Shown in pieces: positions 11,135 through 22,190 of a DNA stretch of 64,000 nucleotides. This stretch comes from Leishmania infantum JPCM5 (taxonomy: Eukaryota > Euglenozoa > Kinetoplastea > Trypanosomatida > Trypanosomatidae). The notes beneath the pieces are model-generated. The model saw only the letters and a program-made list of their open reading frames with translations, was not told where the DNA came from and did no database searches. A program made the position numbers and the translations under genes. The stretch is taken from the NCBI RefSeq assembly GCF_000002875.2, contig NC_009415.2, positions 940,001-1,004,000 on the forward strand. The letters run 5' to 3'. The stretch's first letter is position 1. Each line of letters begins with the position of its first letter.

Positions 11135-14100
11135 AGCAGCAGAAGGCTACACAGGGCAACCGCGACGCTTGACCAGAGGCTGTAGAGGGCGCCGGTGGAT
11201 GCAGAGCTCTTGGCGAGTCCCCGGGCATCGCTTTGCCCGTGGGGAAGAGCAACGAAAGGAGGAGGGGGGGAGGGGGGGGGGACATGACAGCGAAGCCCGC
11301 GACTTTATCGCAGCACCATCCGCCCCACATTGTATGCACATGTGCTTATGTGCGTGCGTATCAGGGAAGAGAGAGAGAGACGGGGAGGGGCGGGGGCACG
11401 AGCGATGAGGATGCAGAGGTACTCCGCCCATGGCTAGGCGCATACCGCACAGTGCTGTCACACAAAACAACACATATGCACATAAAGCAGAAGACGGAGG
11501 ACGCACCAAGGGCTGCGACTGCTGCAACGCATGGAAAGACGCGCAAGCGTTCTTTCTGCTTCTCACTGTTGATGTTTGCTTGGTTCCATGACATGGTACG
11601 AAGACAGGTCACAGGCCTAAACGAAAAGGCCGCAGAGGCAACATGATGAGCACAGCAGAGAGATGGGTTAGGGGGGGGGAGACAGAGAGTGAGAGAATCC
11701 CCTCCCCCTTCCCTCCTCCCCAAGCATGCGTTCTATGCAGCTGTTTCGTTTGTTGGTGTTCGTTCTGCTCGCTGCTCAGAGGGGCTGCGCACAGCCGTCG
11801 CACGTGCATCTGTCGTGTCGAGAAGGAGCATTAACACCGACGGCAAAAAAACAACAAAAAAGGGAGACACACCGGGGTGGAATCGCCATCGTCGCCGGTG
11901 CGGCAAAAAAAAAGGGGCACACTTGCTTCAACGGATGAGGAAAGACTCAGAGACAGAGGGGGAGGGGGTGGCGGAGGGAAAAGGTGACGGTAGAGAGGCG
12001 GAAGGGCAAGACACTCACCTCCCTCCCACGCCATCTCCTTTCCTCTGCCTCACTCCCTCCGCCCGTAGGCGTCGACTCGCAGAGGTGAATGTGCCTGAGA
12101 AGTGCGCAGCCACGCTAGGCACACAACCACTCTCAAGTTGAACAGACACATGCACACGGAGGCGAAGGGAGCAGAGAAAGGAAAGCCATCGGCACGATGG
12201 AGGGGTGGTGGTGGTGTTGGCCGAAGACAAACAGCAAAGGAAGGCAACAACAGTGACACCTGTCTTCGCGGGCAGGGATAGACGCGAATCACAAGAGAAA
12301 AGAGGGAAGAGGAGGGAAGGGGGCTGTGGTGGGGGAAGGCTGCAGAAGTAGCAGCTGTCGTATTCGTAGGAAGGGGAAACACATACAAGCACATATCGGT
12401 TATAATACTAATGAAAAAAATGCGCAAGGGACACGTGCAGGCACACGATGCTAACACAGACACAGGCATGTCTTGGTATTGTAATACACACGCACACACA
12501 CACAAAACAAATATGATCGAAAAGACAAGTTGAGAGGGAGGAGGATGAGGCAGAGCGGGGAAGAAACACGCCGGAGCACAAAAACTTTCGGGTGACAGCT
12601 TGCTGCTCTCTATCCGAGTAAGCAGCGCATCGCGCGAAAGCCAGCCCAGAAACAAAACAAAACAAAAAAAGGTAGTGTCTGCGAAGGGGGGAGGGGGAGG
12701 GCCACGCCACGCGCGGATGCGGAAACCCTCACGACTACTCGCACCCGCATCAAGCACATCACGACCTTCGCAAAAGACGACTATGAACAAAGCCTACACG
12801 GACGGGGAAAAGCGGCCCCTCTCCCACGCCTTGAATGCGCCAGCGGACATCTTCCTCCGCCGGCCCACGGTGGCAGCATCGCATGCGGGTGTCGTCTGTG
12901 TAGAGCTCTCAGGGGAGGGGGAGGAGAGAGGGAGGGGGGAGGGAGCAAGACAAAGACCCTACGCTGCTGCTCCTTGCTGGCGATGACATGCAATTCCTTT
13001 GACCTACGATGAAGTCCATTCGCCAGCGGAGACAGACGAGGGATGATGATGAGTGCTGTAGCCGCGGGGGTGGGTGGGGCGGGGGGGGAGAGAGAATAAG
13101 CAACAGCAACGAGGAAGGGCTTGCGCTAAGCGCATACAGGACCAGAAGACAAAAAAGAGGAACGCGCTAGAAGAATGCGGATTTCAGGCGCACGACTCGT
13201 CTGCTGCGACGACAGTTTCACTGCTTCTTTTGCTGTTGTGTATGGCCGACCTCGTTTCACCACATCCGCCGGATGAGGCCAACGCACGTGCGTTCGAGCC
13301 ATATATCGTTTTTTTTGTTTTGCAACTCTTCGCGGTGTATTCGTGAGCAGTTCCGATTGAGAGGGGCGAAAGCGGTGTTCCCTCGAGAGTAACGCACGCA
13401 GACACGTATCCACGCACGGATACATGTGCAGCGATGCACATACACACACACACACACACAAACACAAAATATCAAGGAGTAGAGAGCCGAGATGAGTGCC
13501 GATCGGCACACACACAATGAAGTACGCGGAAGAGGTAACATCACCTCTTTCCTTCGCTGCGTTGTGCTCCTCCATGGAGGCGAAGTAAGAATCTTACGGG
13601 ACAAAAGGGAGCAAGGGATGGAAGGAAAGCGAGAACTACGTGGCACCACCGTGTACACATGCCCGCACGCGAACCACAGACACGGACAACAGAGGGGACG
13701 GAAACAGACAAGCAAAGGACACAGGAGTCGAAGAGACAGCGCGACAGCATCGAAAAGCGCAATGCATGCGGACAAGCAGGGGAAAAAAAGATGTAGGGGG
13801 CACACGTGTGTGTGTGCTTGCATCGAACAACACACGCCAACGCAGCCAAGCAGCCGAGGCAAGCAGAAGAGCAGAATGACGAGAAAGAGAAATACACCGG
13901 CTGCCTTTCAAAGCCTGAGCATGGCAAACGGGTGTGGCAGACTAGCATTAGCGTTGAAAGGCTGAGAGTCGTACTTCAACAAAGGACAAAAACGCTGGCA
14001 ACCACCAGGGGAGAATGAAAAAAAAAAAAGATGCAGTCGCTGAGCCCATCAACAAGAGCCACAGACTCATATGAACAGCATATCTGGTGTTGGCGGCATC

Positions 14101-14891
14101 ATCCTCTCCTCTCTTTTTCTCGCTGTATATGTGTGTGTGTGTGTGTGACTCTCTCAGATAGGCGCACGCGACATTGGAGTAAAGTCATCGGCAACGAAGA
14201 CGTTTTGGCTGCCCCATGAATCGTGCGCGTGCGCCAGGCCGCCAGCAGATAAAGCGGCTGGCTCGTTTGAGCTTCTGGGATGCTGCCCTGAGCTTGATGC
14301 ACCACTGGTTCTCGTGGTCGGTGTAACCGAAGCCGTTGTGCTTGCAGGAGAGTTGGTCTCGCTGTTACAGGGATATGGTGAACACGACTGCTGTCTCTGG
14401 TGTTCGCCGTCTGCTCCGGCTCCTGGCCTCTCGGAACAGCCCGTGGAGTTGACCGGTGATCGCGCAGCCGGCGCTTTTGATTTGCCACAGGTGCTACGGG
14501 GCTTCGTGGCTTGCCGCCGCGCAGGCCCTGCTCCCAGGGTGCATCGCCGACAGAGGTCCGTCGCACCAGGAGTTCCGGGAGCCACACTTGCTGCGCCGGT
14601 CACAAGATCATCCACCTCACAGTCTCAAGGCAGCTTTACCCGCTGGCGCTTCCGCAGCTAACAACACCTATGCTGCATCCAGCCTTGTAGCGGTGCTGGT
14701 GCCGACTGAGGTGAGACCATCGTCAACGCAGAGACACGGCGCCGCACGGGCTCGCTGCCCCCCGCCGCGCACTGCGCACGGTTCAGCTGTGGGAGCTGCA
14801 TGAGCCCCTGCATATGTTGCTCTTCCTCGTGCAGGATGTCGCTGAGACTTGCCGCCTTCGCGACGCCTAGCACGTGAACGCTAGAGGGGCT
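11135..14891. other. Long intergenic region
   Basis: About 3.8 kb without a supportable gene. It contains a G-run tract at 11263-11281, poly-A/purine tracts on plus near 11840-11990 (sense polypyrimidine), (CA)n tracts near 12485-12505 and 13440-13460, a GT tract at 14129-14147 and A10 near 14018-14029. Its right part is the 3' UTR side of the 1117-residue gene. Composition looks like ordinary trypanosomatid spacer. Confidence 0.55.
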
Positions 14892-17800
14892 TTACAAGCC
14901 ATTCATCTGTGCGGCGCCGTCCGTGGGTGCTTCCAGGCTGTAGTACGACGCTTCTCCGTACTCGGCGACGGCTCTTCGGCGCTGCAGCTCGTCCTGTTGC
15001 GCTTTGCTCGCGCGAGCCTCGGCGCTGTAGAAGCCGTTCGCCACCACCTCAGCGCCACTACGCGAAGGCACAGGCATGGCGCCGTCCCCGTGAGTAGGGT
15101 TGCCCTGACTGCTGCTTCGACTCGAACTCACCTCACAGGCTGAGCGACCGCCACCGCTGAGGCGACTACCTCGAGAGACACCAAGCACGGCGGCGCCCGA
15201 GGACCGATCCACATGGACACCACCGCGGCCTCCAGCTTGTCGCGCGCTGCAAGGAACACTCAAGGATCGCATAAAAGACGCTGCAGATGCGGTCGCCGCG
15301 CCAGGGTGAACGACCTCCACAGCACAGTCGACAGGGTCACTCACAAGGCGACTGTACAGTTCGTGGGGATGGCTTGCATTAACTTCTACTGTCGGCACAT
15401 CGACAGCGGCAGTGGCTGCGAAAGGGGTGCGATAGCGATAAAGACCGCCGCGGCCGCCACGTCGACGCGCATAAGAACGGTGCGTTGCAGCGTTTGCTGT
15501 GCCCCAAGTGCTGTCACTGCGGCGGCCGCGGCCGGCCCCGCTCGTGGCGCCGTTAATGTAGTCCTCCCAGTCACTCGCACACTCGTCTTCGTCAATGGTC
15601 TCACTGGCCTCGGCGCCATCCGCTAGCCTCACAGCAAGTGGAGGATCACGCAGAGCTTGAGGAAACGGATGCAGCCACTCGCGGCGGTACACTCGGAGCA
15701 GCCGGTACAACTCCCCCTGCGGCGGCACATTGTGTATATGGTTCAACAACGCCACCCCTTCCTTGGCGACAGGGAGGCGAAGGCGGACTTCCGGCTGGGG
15801 CTGCGGTGTTCTCTCAGCATCGGTAGCGGCATTTCTGCGCGCTGCCAGCGTGATAGCCGACTCTGCGATGGAAATGGTGTGGGGTGAGGCTGGACTGGAT
15901 GCGTCTGCAGCTTTTTGATGCCCACTCTGCCTGCCGTCGTTGAGCTCAACACTCTCACCTGCGCCAAAACTTTGGTCCTCCTCCAGCGTTGTGTGATGGC
16001 TGGCCATATCGTTGGAGATAAAGCGCACCAAAGGTCGGAAAACGGCGTACTCGGGACCGATGCTTGCAGGACGGGGAGGTTGCGGCCGCTGCTGCGAATC
16101 CGTCGACGGCGGCGGCAGATAAGTACCCAAGGGCGAAAAGTTGTACCCGGACGCCTGAGAGAAGTCGGCCGAGACGTTGCCGTCCCCACGCTCCAAGACA
16201 TTGAAGTCGTTGCTGTGCCTCTGCGGGGACGATTTCAGCAGGCGGCGCGCGCTGGAAGCAGGGTGCAGAGCCCTGGAACTGTTGACTCGGCGCCACAGCG
16301 CGGACACCGGTGACCCACTGCGGGGCGGCGTCGGTTCGCCAGTGGCGGGGCAGTCCCCGAACGTTGACTGCGGTGTATCCTCCAGAAACTCACCGGAGAA
16401 AAAGGACAGCAGCATCTGGTGATTCGAGACCATCTGCGACTGCGACGGCACACGGGACGGAGTCGCTGAAACAGCATCGTCACGAGGGGATTGCGGCCAG
16501 CCACTCAGAGACCTCTTGTGCCGCATACTGCTCGGACTCCTGCGATTTTCTGGACGGCTCATGGCACCGTCATCGCCTTCTCCACGTGCAGGTGCATTGT
16601 CCCTTGATAGAGCAGATGGGGCTTTGCTCAATGCACTCGCTGTATCGGTATGCTCACATGTCTTGAAGGGCAATGACTGTACCGGCGATGCACTGCGTTG
16701 ACGTGAGTGTGCGCTAGCGGTGATGTTATTGTTCTTACTATCAACCACCAATCCATCCGCACCGCCCTTTGGAGGCCCTTGCAACTGTGGAGCGCCACTG
16801 GTAGACGAGAGAGACGGGGGGTAGTGGCGACGTGTGGGCTGCGTTGCATTTCCTTCGCTCATCGTCGTCAGCACGGGCAGCCGCCACGGAGCTGCGGCTG
16901 CACAGCATGAACTCTGAGTGACTTCCAACGGGCCCTCTTCCTCGCAATGGAGCGCATCTGCACGCCTCTCTCGCCGTGTAGAGACGCTGTCATGAGTTGA
17001 TGTGTGCGATGCTGTAGTGGCAACTCGTGATGTGCTTGAAGCCGCCGCCTCCCCCGCTTCCAGAACTTGATCGGAGTGCAGGATTGCGCAACGCGCATTA
17101 CGCACGGACATGAGCGATGCCGAGCGGCGAGCTTCACGGCGGAGGGCGTCTTTGGACGTGGTGAGCTGGATTCCCTGAGAAGAGACCAAAATGATGATGT
17201 CTGCTCGGGGGCCTTCGACGTCGCCTGATTGGGCGATGGAGCCCGCTGCTTCACTGAGCGCCACCGCACGAGCACCCCCCACCACCGATTGTGCTGTATT
17301 GGGTATTGTGGTGCTTGAAGGAGCACCAGCATGCACTATCCTGGGGCTTTGGCCGGAGCGCACCGACCTGGACGGCACACTTCCTGCCCGCTCTCGGTGG
17401 GCTTGCGGCAATACGAGAGACGAGCTGTCCAGGATGCGACCTCTGTGACCTCCGCACCGCACTTCAGCACCATTTGTTGTGGTGAAACTTTGCGGTGTCA
17501 GGCCAGAATAGCGCGGCAGCAAAGTGAAGGGGGTGTGGTGAAGATGCTCGCGACGGTGATGCTGGGGTCCCTCTTGAGCGTTGGAGGGTGTGCCTGACTC
17601 GGTGTGCCGCGGCGTTGTGGGAAGACAGTTGGTACTGGAGCTCCCTTGACGACCGCGCTGGCGCCGAGCACGGCGATGTAAGTTCATGAATCGACGGTTC
17701 TCTCTTGCCTCTTGAAGCTCACTCGAGTGCAGGCTGCGTTCTGGCCCAAGAGCGACACTGTCCTCTTCATTCACAGCGTCACCAGAAGCCGCGACGACTA

Positions 17801-18245
17801 CTTCAGCGCTCGGCAAACTGGGCCGACGCTGCGGAGAGCGCGCCAGCACATGGGCCTCGGGCTCACCGAGCTGCACAGCTGCAGGCAATCGGCCAGACAC
17901 CAAGCAGCGCTGCTGGCGCTGGGGGCCATTTTCGCCGCTAGCCCGGCTGCCCGAGAACTCCAAGGACATCGCTGTTGAGGCGGAGCGGTTCGACTCTCTT
18001 GGCTGCATGCTGCCAATGTGCCGCAACGATGACGGCTCTGCTACAGGCGTGGGGGCGGGCGGATGTGCTGGTGTGTGCACCTGCGATGGCGCTTGCCGCG
18101 GCTGCAAAAGCTCACGCGTGCTATTCGACGAGGAGCGTAAGGTGGGTGGTTCTGGAAGAGTTCGCCTGTGATGAGCCATGCACCCGCCAGCGGTTGCGTT
18201 AGTAGCGGCGCGCTCTGGCGTAAACAAGCGTGGGAAGACGGGCAT
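14892..18245 (-). CDS. Large Ser/Arg-rich hypothetical protein (1117 aa)
   Basis: A single uninterrupted minus-strand frame of 1117 codons, by far the longest here. It is rich in Ser, Arg, Ala, Pro and His, with many short low-complexity stretches and no membrane segment. Most of it looks disordered. The most structured part is near residues 840-905: an aromatic/basic helix-like block (LYRLLRVYRREWLHPF) followed by an acidic stretch (DEDECASDWEDY). ATG at 18245 is the first start; Met23 (MAHHRR) is a plausible alternative. A long polypyrimidine tract in the sense strand lies at 18458-18494, suitable for trans-splicing into this gene. I recognise no family; its length and clean frame make it a real gene despite weak composition. 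Confidence 0.8.
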   Translation of the reverse strand: MPVFPRLFTPERAATNATAGGCMAHHRRTLPEPPTLRSSSNSTRELLQPRQAPSQVHTPAHPPAPTPVAEPSSLRHIGSMQPRESNRSASTAMSLEFSGSRASGENGPQRQQRCLVSGRLPAAVQLGEPEAHVLARSPQRRPSLPSAEVVVAASGDAVNEEDSVALGPERSLHSSELQEARENRRFMNLHRRARRQRGRQGSSSTNCLPTTPRHTESGTPSNAQEGPQHHRREHLHHTPFTLLPRYSGLTPQSFTTTNGAEVRCGGHRGRILDSSSLVLPQAHRERAGSVPSRSVRSGQSPRIVHAGAPSSTTIPNTAQSVVGGARAVALSEAAGSIAQSGDVEGPRADIIILVSSQGIQLTTSKDALRREARRSASLMSVRNARCAILHSDQVLEAGEAAASSTSRVATTASHTSTHDSVSTRRERRADALHCEEEGPLEVTQSSCCAAAAPWRLPVLTTMSEGNATQPTRRHYPPSLSSTSGAPQLQGPPKGGADGLVVDSKNNNITASAHSRQRSASPVQSLPFKTCEHTDTASALSKAPSALSRDNAPARGEGDDGAMSRPENRRSPSSMRHKRSLSGWPQSPRDDAVSATPSRVPSQSQMVSNHQMLLSFFSGEFLEDTPQSTFGDCPATGEPTPPRSGSPVSALWRRVNSSRALHPASSARRLLKSSPQRHSNDFNVLERGDGNVSADFSQASGYNFSPLGTYLPPPSTDSQQRPQPPRPASIGPEYAVFRPLVRFISNDMASHHTTLEEDQSFGAGESVELNDGRQSGHQKAADASSPASPHTISIAESAITLAARRNAATDAERTPQPQPEVRLRLPVAKEGVALLNHIHNVPPQGELYRLLRVYRREWLHPFPQALRDPPLAVRLADGAEASETIDEDECASDWEDYINGATSGAGRGRRSDSTWGTANAATHRSYARRRGGRGGLYRYRTPFAATAAVDVPTVEVNASHPHELYSRLVSDPVDCAVEVVHPGAATASAASFMRSLSVPCSARQAGGRGGVHVDRSSGAAVLGVSRGSRLSGGGRSACEVSSSRSSSQGNPTHGDGAMPVPSRSGAEVVANGFYSAEARASKAQQDELQRRRAVAEYGEASYYSLEAPTDGAAQMNGL

Positions 18246-19559
18246 CGCAACTTGCTGCGCTCAACATAAATGTGGCTGGGTGGAGGGGCATATAACTTGG
18301 GCATTCATGAAACCGCAGATCTTGCCTTCTTTCTCTCTTACTTGCGCTCCCTTTGAAGAGCGAGCAGCCGTTCAAGCAGCTGCGTTACGGAGTGCAACAG
18401 GGATGTAAGCAACCCTTGTTTGGGGAGAGGGAAGCACAGGAGAGCACACTAGATACCGACAGAGAGGGAGAGAGAGAGGAAAAAAAAAGAGGACGGAGAG
18501 AAGCAGACGCATAAGAGAACCGAGTCACACACACACATAACGCCGACTGAACCGCCGCTAGAGAAAGGCGGCCGCGAGACTGAGGAAAAGAACGAAGCAG
18601 GCACGAGAAGATTTTGAGAAGATAAACAGGGAGAAGAATGATGGTGTACCCGTCGACAAAAGGAAAACAACGTCAGGGCGAGAGAAGTTAGACACACACC
18701 AGACCAAAAATGAAGCCACGACACGCTCCGTCACTTTTTGTGTGTGAGGGGCGGGTGCGCACAGAGGCTCCACTGCACAGACGCCGTGTACAGAGTAAAG
18801 GCAACAGTGTCGCAAATGCGCGCACATGACAGGCTAGTCCCGCCAAGTGTATCGATGTGGCTGATCAGACGACCGACATGAACTAGGCGGAGTGTCAAGG
18901 GCAACACCGTATGAAAACAGGAGGAACGGAGGAAAGGACTGAAGGGTGCACGGTAGCATGGAAGAGGGGAGAGACGGGTGAGTTGCTCCTGTGCCCCCTA
19001 ATGTGCATCACATTCACATCGTCGGCATGCCAAGCAGACGGGGATCCTCTTTCACGACAAACCAGCTGTCTACTACGGACTGCGGCTGCATGCACGTGGC
19101 TTGCAGCCTATCCTGTGCGTGTGTGTGGATTTGCGTGCTATCTTTGTCAATACATGCGTAAGCAGCGCCGTTGTTAGAGTGGCGCAAGGATCGTGATCGT
19201 ATGGCAGACAGGTTATCAGGGAAGAGCGAGAGTCACTGAGAAAGAGCAAGCGAGGAAAACCAAGAGAGAGAGAAAGCGTACAACGTGGGTGCGCGCAGTT
19301 CCTCAACAGCAGGAGTAAGAACAAAAGTAGAAGGGAAGGCCGATATCAGACGCGCTGCGCCTCCTTCCCTGGATCAATGAAGAATGAAGGTCGAGGTGAG
19401 AGAACACAAACATCGAATGCTGTGAAGACCCGCAGAGCACGTCATCTGGATGTCCCACAAGCTTGGCGGCACAAGTACGAAGCGCTTTCAATGCTGAAAA
19501 GAACAAAGAGAGACAATTAACTACCCTCCTACGCGGAGTCGTTGCCTGCTTAAGATCCA
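18246..19559. other. Intergenic region with splice-acceptor tract
   Basis: This is the spacer upstream of the 1117-residue gene. Plus-strand GA/A-rich DNA at 18458-18494 (including a nine-base A run) is a strong sense-strand polypyrimidine tract. No gene is visible in the rest. Confidence 0.55.
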
Positions 19560-20690
19560 GCAATGCTCCATCACGGCCACATGCACATGCTCGCTTGCTG
19601 TGTGCCCCACTTGGATCGACCCTGGCGTCACAATCACTAAGGGAATCTCGAGGCACTCCTGGAAGAGGCCCGACTCAATGCTGTCGCTCTTCTTCCATAC
19701 AATCTCAACCTTGCAGAGGCATCGCACACCCGTCGTGAGTGCGGCCTCCTTGCTGGCATTGAGGGATTCGATAAACACCGTTTTCAAAAGCTCTGCCGTG
19801 GCGTCTAGACACTTCTGCCGCATCTTCGGGAGTACAGTGTTGCCGATTTCGGTGATCAAAGTGTCTTCATGGGCACGATGGGGTCGGTGAAACAAACGCG
19901 GAGAACGAAGTTGCGCACTGCCGGGACCGTGCTTGCGGCGCTGCCACACTCAATCATACAGGTAGGCATGGGGGTACAAGTGTGGGGAGTCGACCGGCGC
20001 GGCAGCGGCGCGGGCTAGCGTGCACCCCGACCCGTTCGCGGAGCCCAAGCACCGCCTAACGGATCTTGGGAATGATCGAAGCCGTGTACTCGATGACGTT
20101 GCAGCTCTTCCTCGCCACCAAGGAGGAGTGAATCACCTTACCCTCTACCTCAACCTTCCCTGAAGCAAAACCCGTGTTCGCAGTGCACACAGACATGCGA
20201 GTCGCACCTCTTCTGTGATGCAGCCGTCTGTCATGAAGCCGTGCTCCTTGAGGTGCGAGGTAAGATATGGGACAACAATGCAGTCGACTTCCTCGTCGAA
20301 GGAGAAGGCGTAGCGGACGGACTCCATACGCTTCATTTTCAGAAACACTGAGGTGAGCAAAACAGCACCCGCGACGAAGCCCTTCATACTGATGCCGTTA
20401 TGCCCGCATACCTTGTCATCCTTCATGGTGAACAAGTTTGCGCCCCACTTCTGTGTGCCCAGGGGGGCACAATGCCGCCCTGCATCTCACCGTTGGCCCT
20501 TTGCAGGGTGACTCAGATGCGTGCCTTGTCTTTCCTGTGGCCGTACACCAGAACACAGCCGATACCCTTGCTCTTGGGGTAGGCCTCCGCGTAGCGAATG
20601 GGGTCGAGATTCGATTCGGTTGATCAAGTTGCGTCGAGGCCGGTCAGCTTGCCAAGCCATGACCTCGAATTAATGACGTAGTGAAACGTT
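19560..20690 (-). pseudogene. Multiply frameshifted gene, family not recognised
   Basis: Minus-strand segments of convincing protein composition follow in order but change frame repeatedly. Near 20690-20510 there is WLGKLTGLDA, then DPIRYAEAYPKSKGIG ending at a TGA (~20512). Then 20470-20210 gives GANLFTMKDDKVCGHNG and a hydrophobic/charged stretch. After a frame change, ~20195-20050 gives KVEVEGKVIHSSLVARKSC, then a TAG. After another change, ~19970-19870 gives CMIECGSAASTVPAVRN. A final change near 19870 leads into ITEIGNTVLPKMRQKCLDA, and that frame stays open to 19521. Together this is a protein of about 350 residues. I do not recognise it. Its 5' end runs into the abnormal G/C tract at 20700-21130, so poor sequence quality could add false frameshifts. 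Confidence 0.7.
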
Positions 20691-20699
20691 GCCGTGATG

Positions 20700-21130
20700 A
20701 AAATAAAGGGCGGGGTGCGGCTGGCGCTGGGCGGGGCGCTTTGGTGCCTGCGCCGCTGTCAGGGCTTGGGTGTGGCCTCCCCGGCCGGGGGCGGCGGCCC
20801 GCGTCGGTTTTGGGGCTGCCGCCAGGTGGTGGGGGGTTGGCCCCCCCCCCCCCCCCACCCCTTGCCGCCGCGGGGCGTGGGCGGCTTGCCCCTGGCCCGT
20901 GGGGCGCGGGGAACGCCGGTGCCCCCCTCCGCACCGCCCGCGGAGGCCGCAAGCGCAGAACAACGGCCGCCGGGGACAAAACGACCGGGGGGGGGGGCGC
21001 CGCGCCGGGGCGGGGCGGAAGAAAGGGGGCGCGCCGCCAATCCCGTCGTGCTTGTGGTGCTGGCGAATGGGGCCCTCCTTTGGGGCAGCGGGGTGCGGCG
21101 GGCAGAGCTGGGGGGAACATTGGGAAGTAA
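20700..21130. repeat. Extreme G/C-only low-complexity tract
   Basis: About 430 bp almost lacking A and T on plus, full of short G and C runs (a C run of about 15 near 20839-20854, several G6-G9 runs). It does not resemble the spacers or genes around it. It could be a true G-quadruplex-prone sequence, or the collapsed low-quality end of reads joining two contigs. The Pro/Gly/Arg-rich frames it opens on both strands are composition effects. Confidence 0.6.
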
Positions 21131-21704
21131 TGATCCCCCCCTCTCCCAAGCAAAAAGCTGTATCGCGTTGAGCGGCTAAAGGGCAGCCTCGCTTTCTGGC
21201 AGGGAGCAGGGGGCACAACGCCGCTTAGCATTCGCTGCGTCTGCAGGCTGCCCATGGCTGCGCTATGCGGGGTAACGGGGTTGCCGCCTCTGCCCTCCAG
21301 AGCGCATATGGCGACAAATACGCGTTGGAACAATAAGCCACAGATAGGGAAGAAATGAAAGAAGAGGGGCGAGAGTAGGTGGGCAGGGAAGGGGGGGGGT
21401 ACAGAGGAAGGCGAGGAGCACAAATGCAAACGGAAGAGATACCTTTATTCAACATGCCCATTCCCCTTTATGCCACGCTGAGGTGTTCCCCGTCATGAGG
21501 GGCATGGAAGAGAGAACGAAAAGAGAGCGAAAATCAGGCCAAGGCTTCCGTACAGAGGTGTGAAAGCAAAAGACTGAGTGCCGGCGGCTTACGTCAGCAA
21601 TAACACACCCAGGAGACCTCAGCCGGAGGCGACGAACTCGCAAATGGTGGAAAGAGTCGAGTCTGCGACCCTAGCGCCGCTGCTGACGTCGCGATGCGCC
21701 TCGA
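21131..21704. other. Spacer
   Basis: Spacer between the G/C tract and the relic at 21705. It contains a G run near 21391-21399 and no supportable gene. Confidence 0.45.
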
Positions 21705-22190
21705 CTAGTAGCCCTGCGTGACGCCGGCCGGCGTACGGAAGCGGCGTGACGCGATGCCGTAGGTTTTGCTGAGCAGGATGCCGGGGTGCCAGAGCTGTAG
21801 TTGGCGTTGATAGAGGCCTGCGTGCTGCAGCCGAACTGCACCTTTGCTTTTTCGGCCACCTTGGCGGTGTTGGCTGGCTGGAGCGTAGCCATTGCCGTGA
21901 AGGTTTTTGAGGATCGTGCTGTGCGCCGAGGTGTTGGCGCTGAGGCTGCGCGCGTGCCGCACCTCGTATTTGATGACGTGCACGGTCTGCGGGTAGGCGG
22001 CGATGCCCTTGGGCGACGCGTTGAGGATGCCGACGGAGGGGCGGCCGTTGCCAAAGTACTTGGCAGGTAGTTGCCCAGGGGATGACGTTACGAGAATCGG
22101 GGCTGCGGAGAGGTAGAGGATGAAAGCTGCCTCTGCGATCCCGACGGTGGTGTGCGAGGCGGCGATGGTGCTCTGGCCTCAAAGCGAGGC
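21705..22190 (-). pseudogene. Coding relic, 3' part of an unidentified gene
   Basis: One minus-strand frame stays open from about 22190 to a stop at 21705 and reads as protein: STIAASHTTVGIAEAAF, then a hydrophobic stretch, then KYFGNGRPSVGIL and TVHVIKYEVRHARSL. Between about 21890 and 21790 the better reading moves to a neighbouring frame (AEKAKVQFGCSTQASINA) and then returns, suggesting paired indels. No start codon or upstream continuation is evident above 22190. It may be a truncated duplicate or the remains of a larger gene. No family recognised. Confidence 0.45.

Noticed and set aside
20644..21429. 261-codon Pro/Gly-rich minus frame and similar plus frames
   Set aside because: They arise from the G/C-only tract and have no protein-like character.
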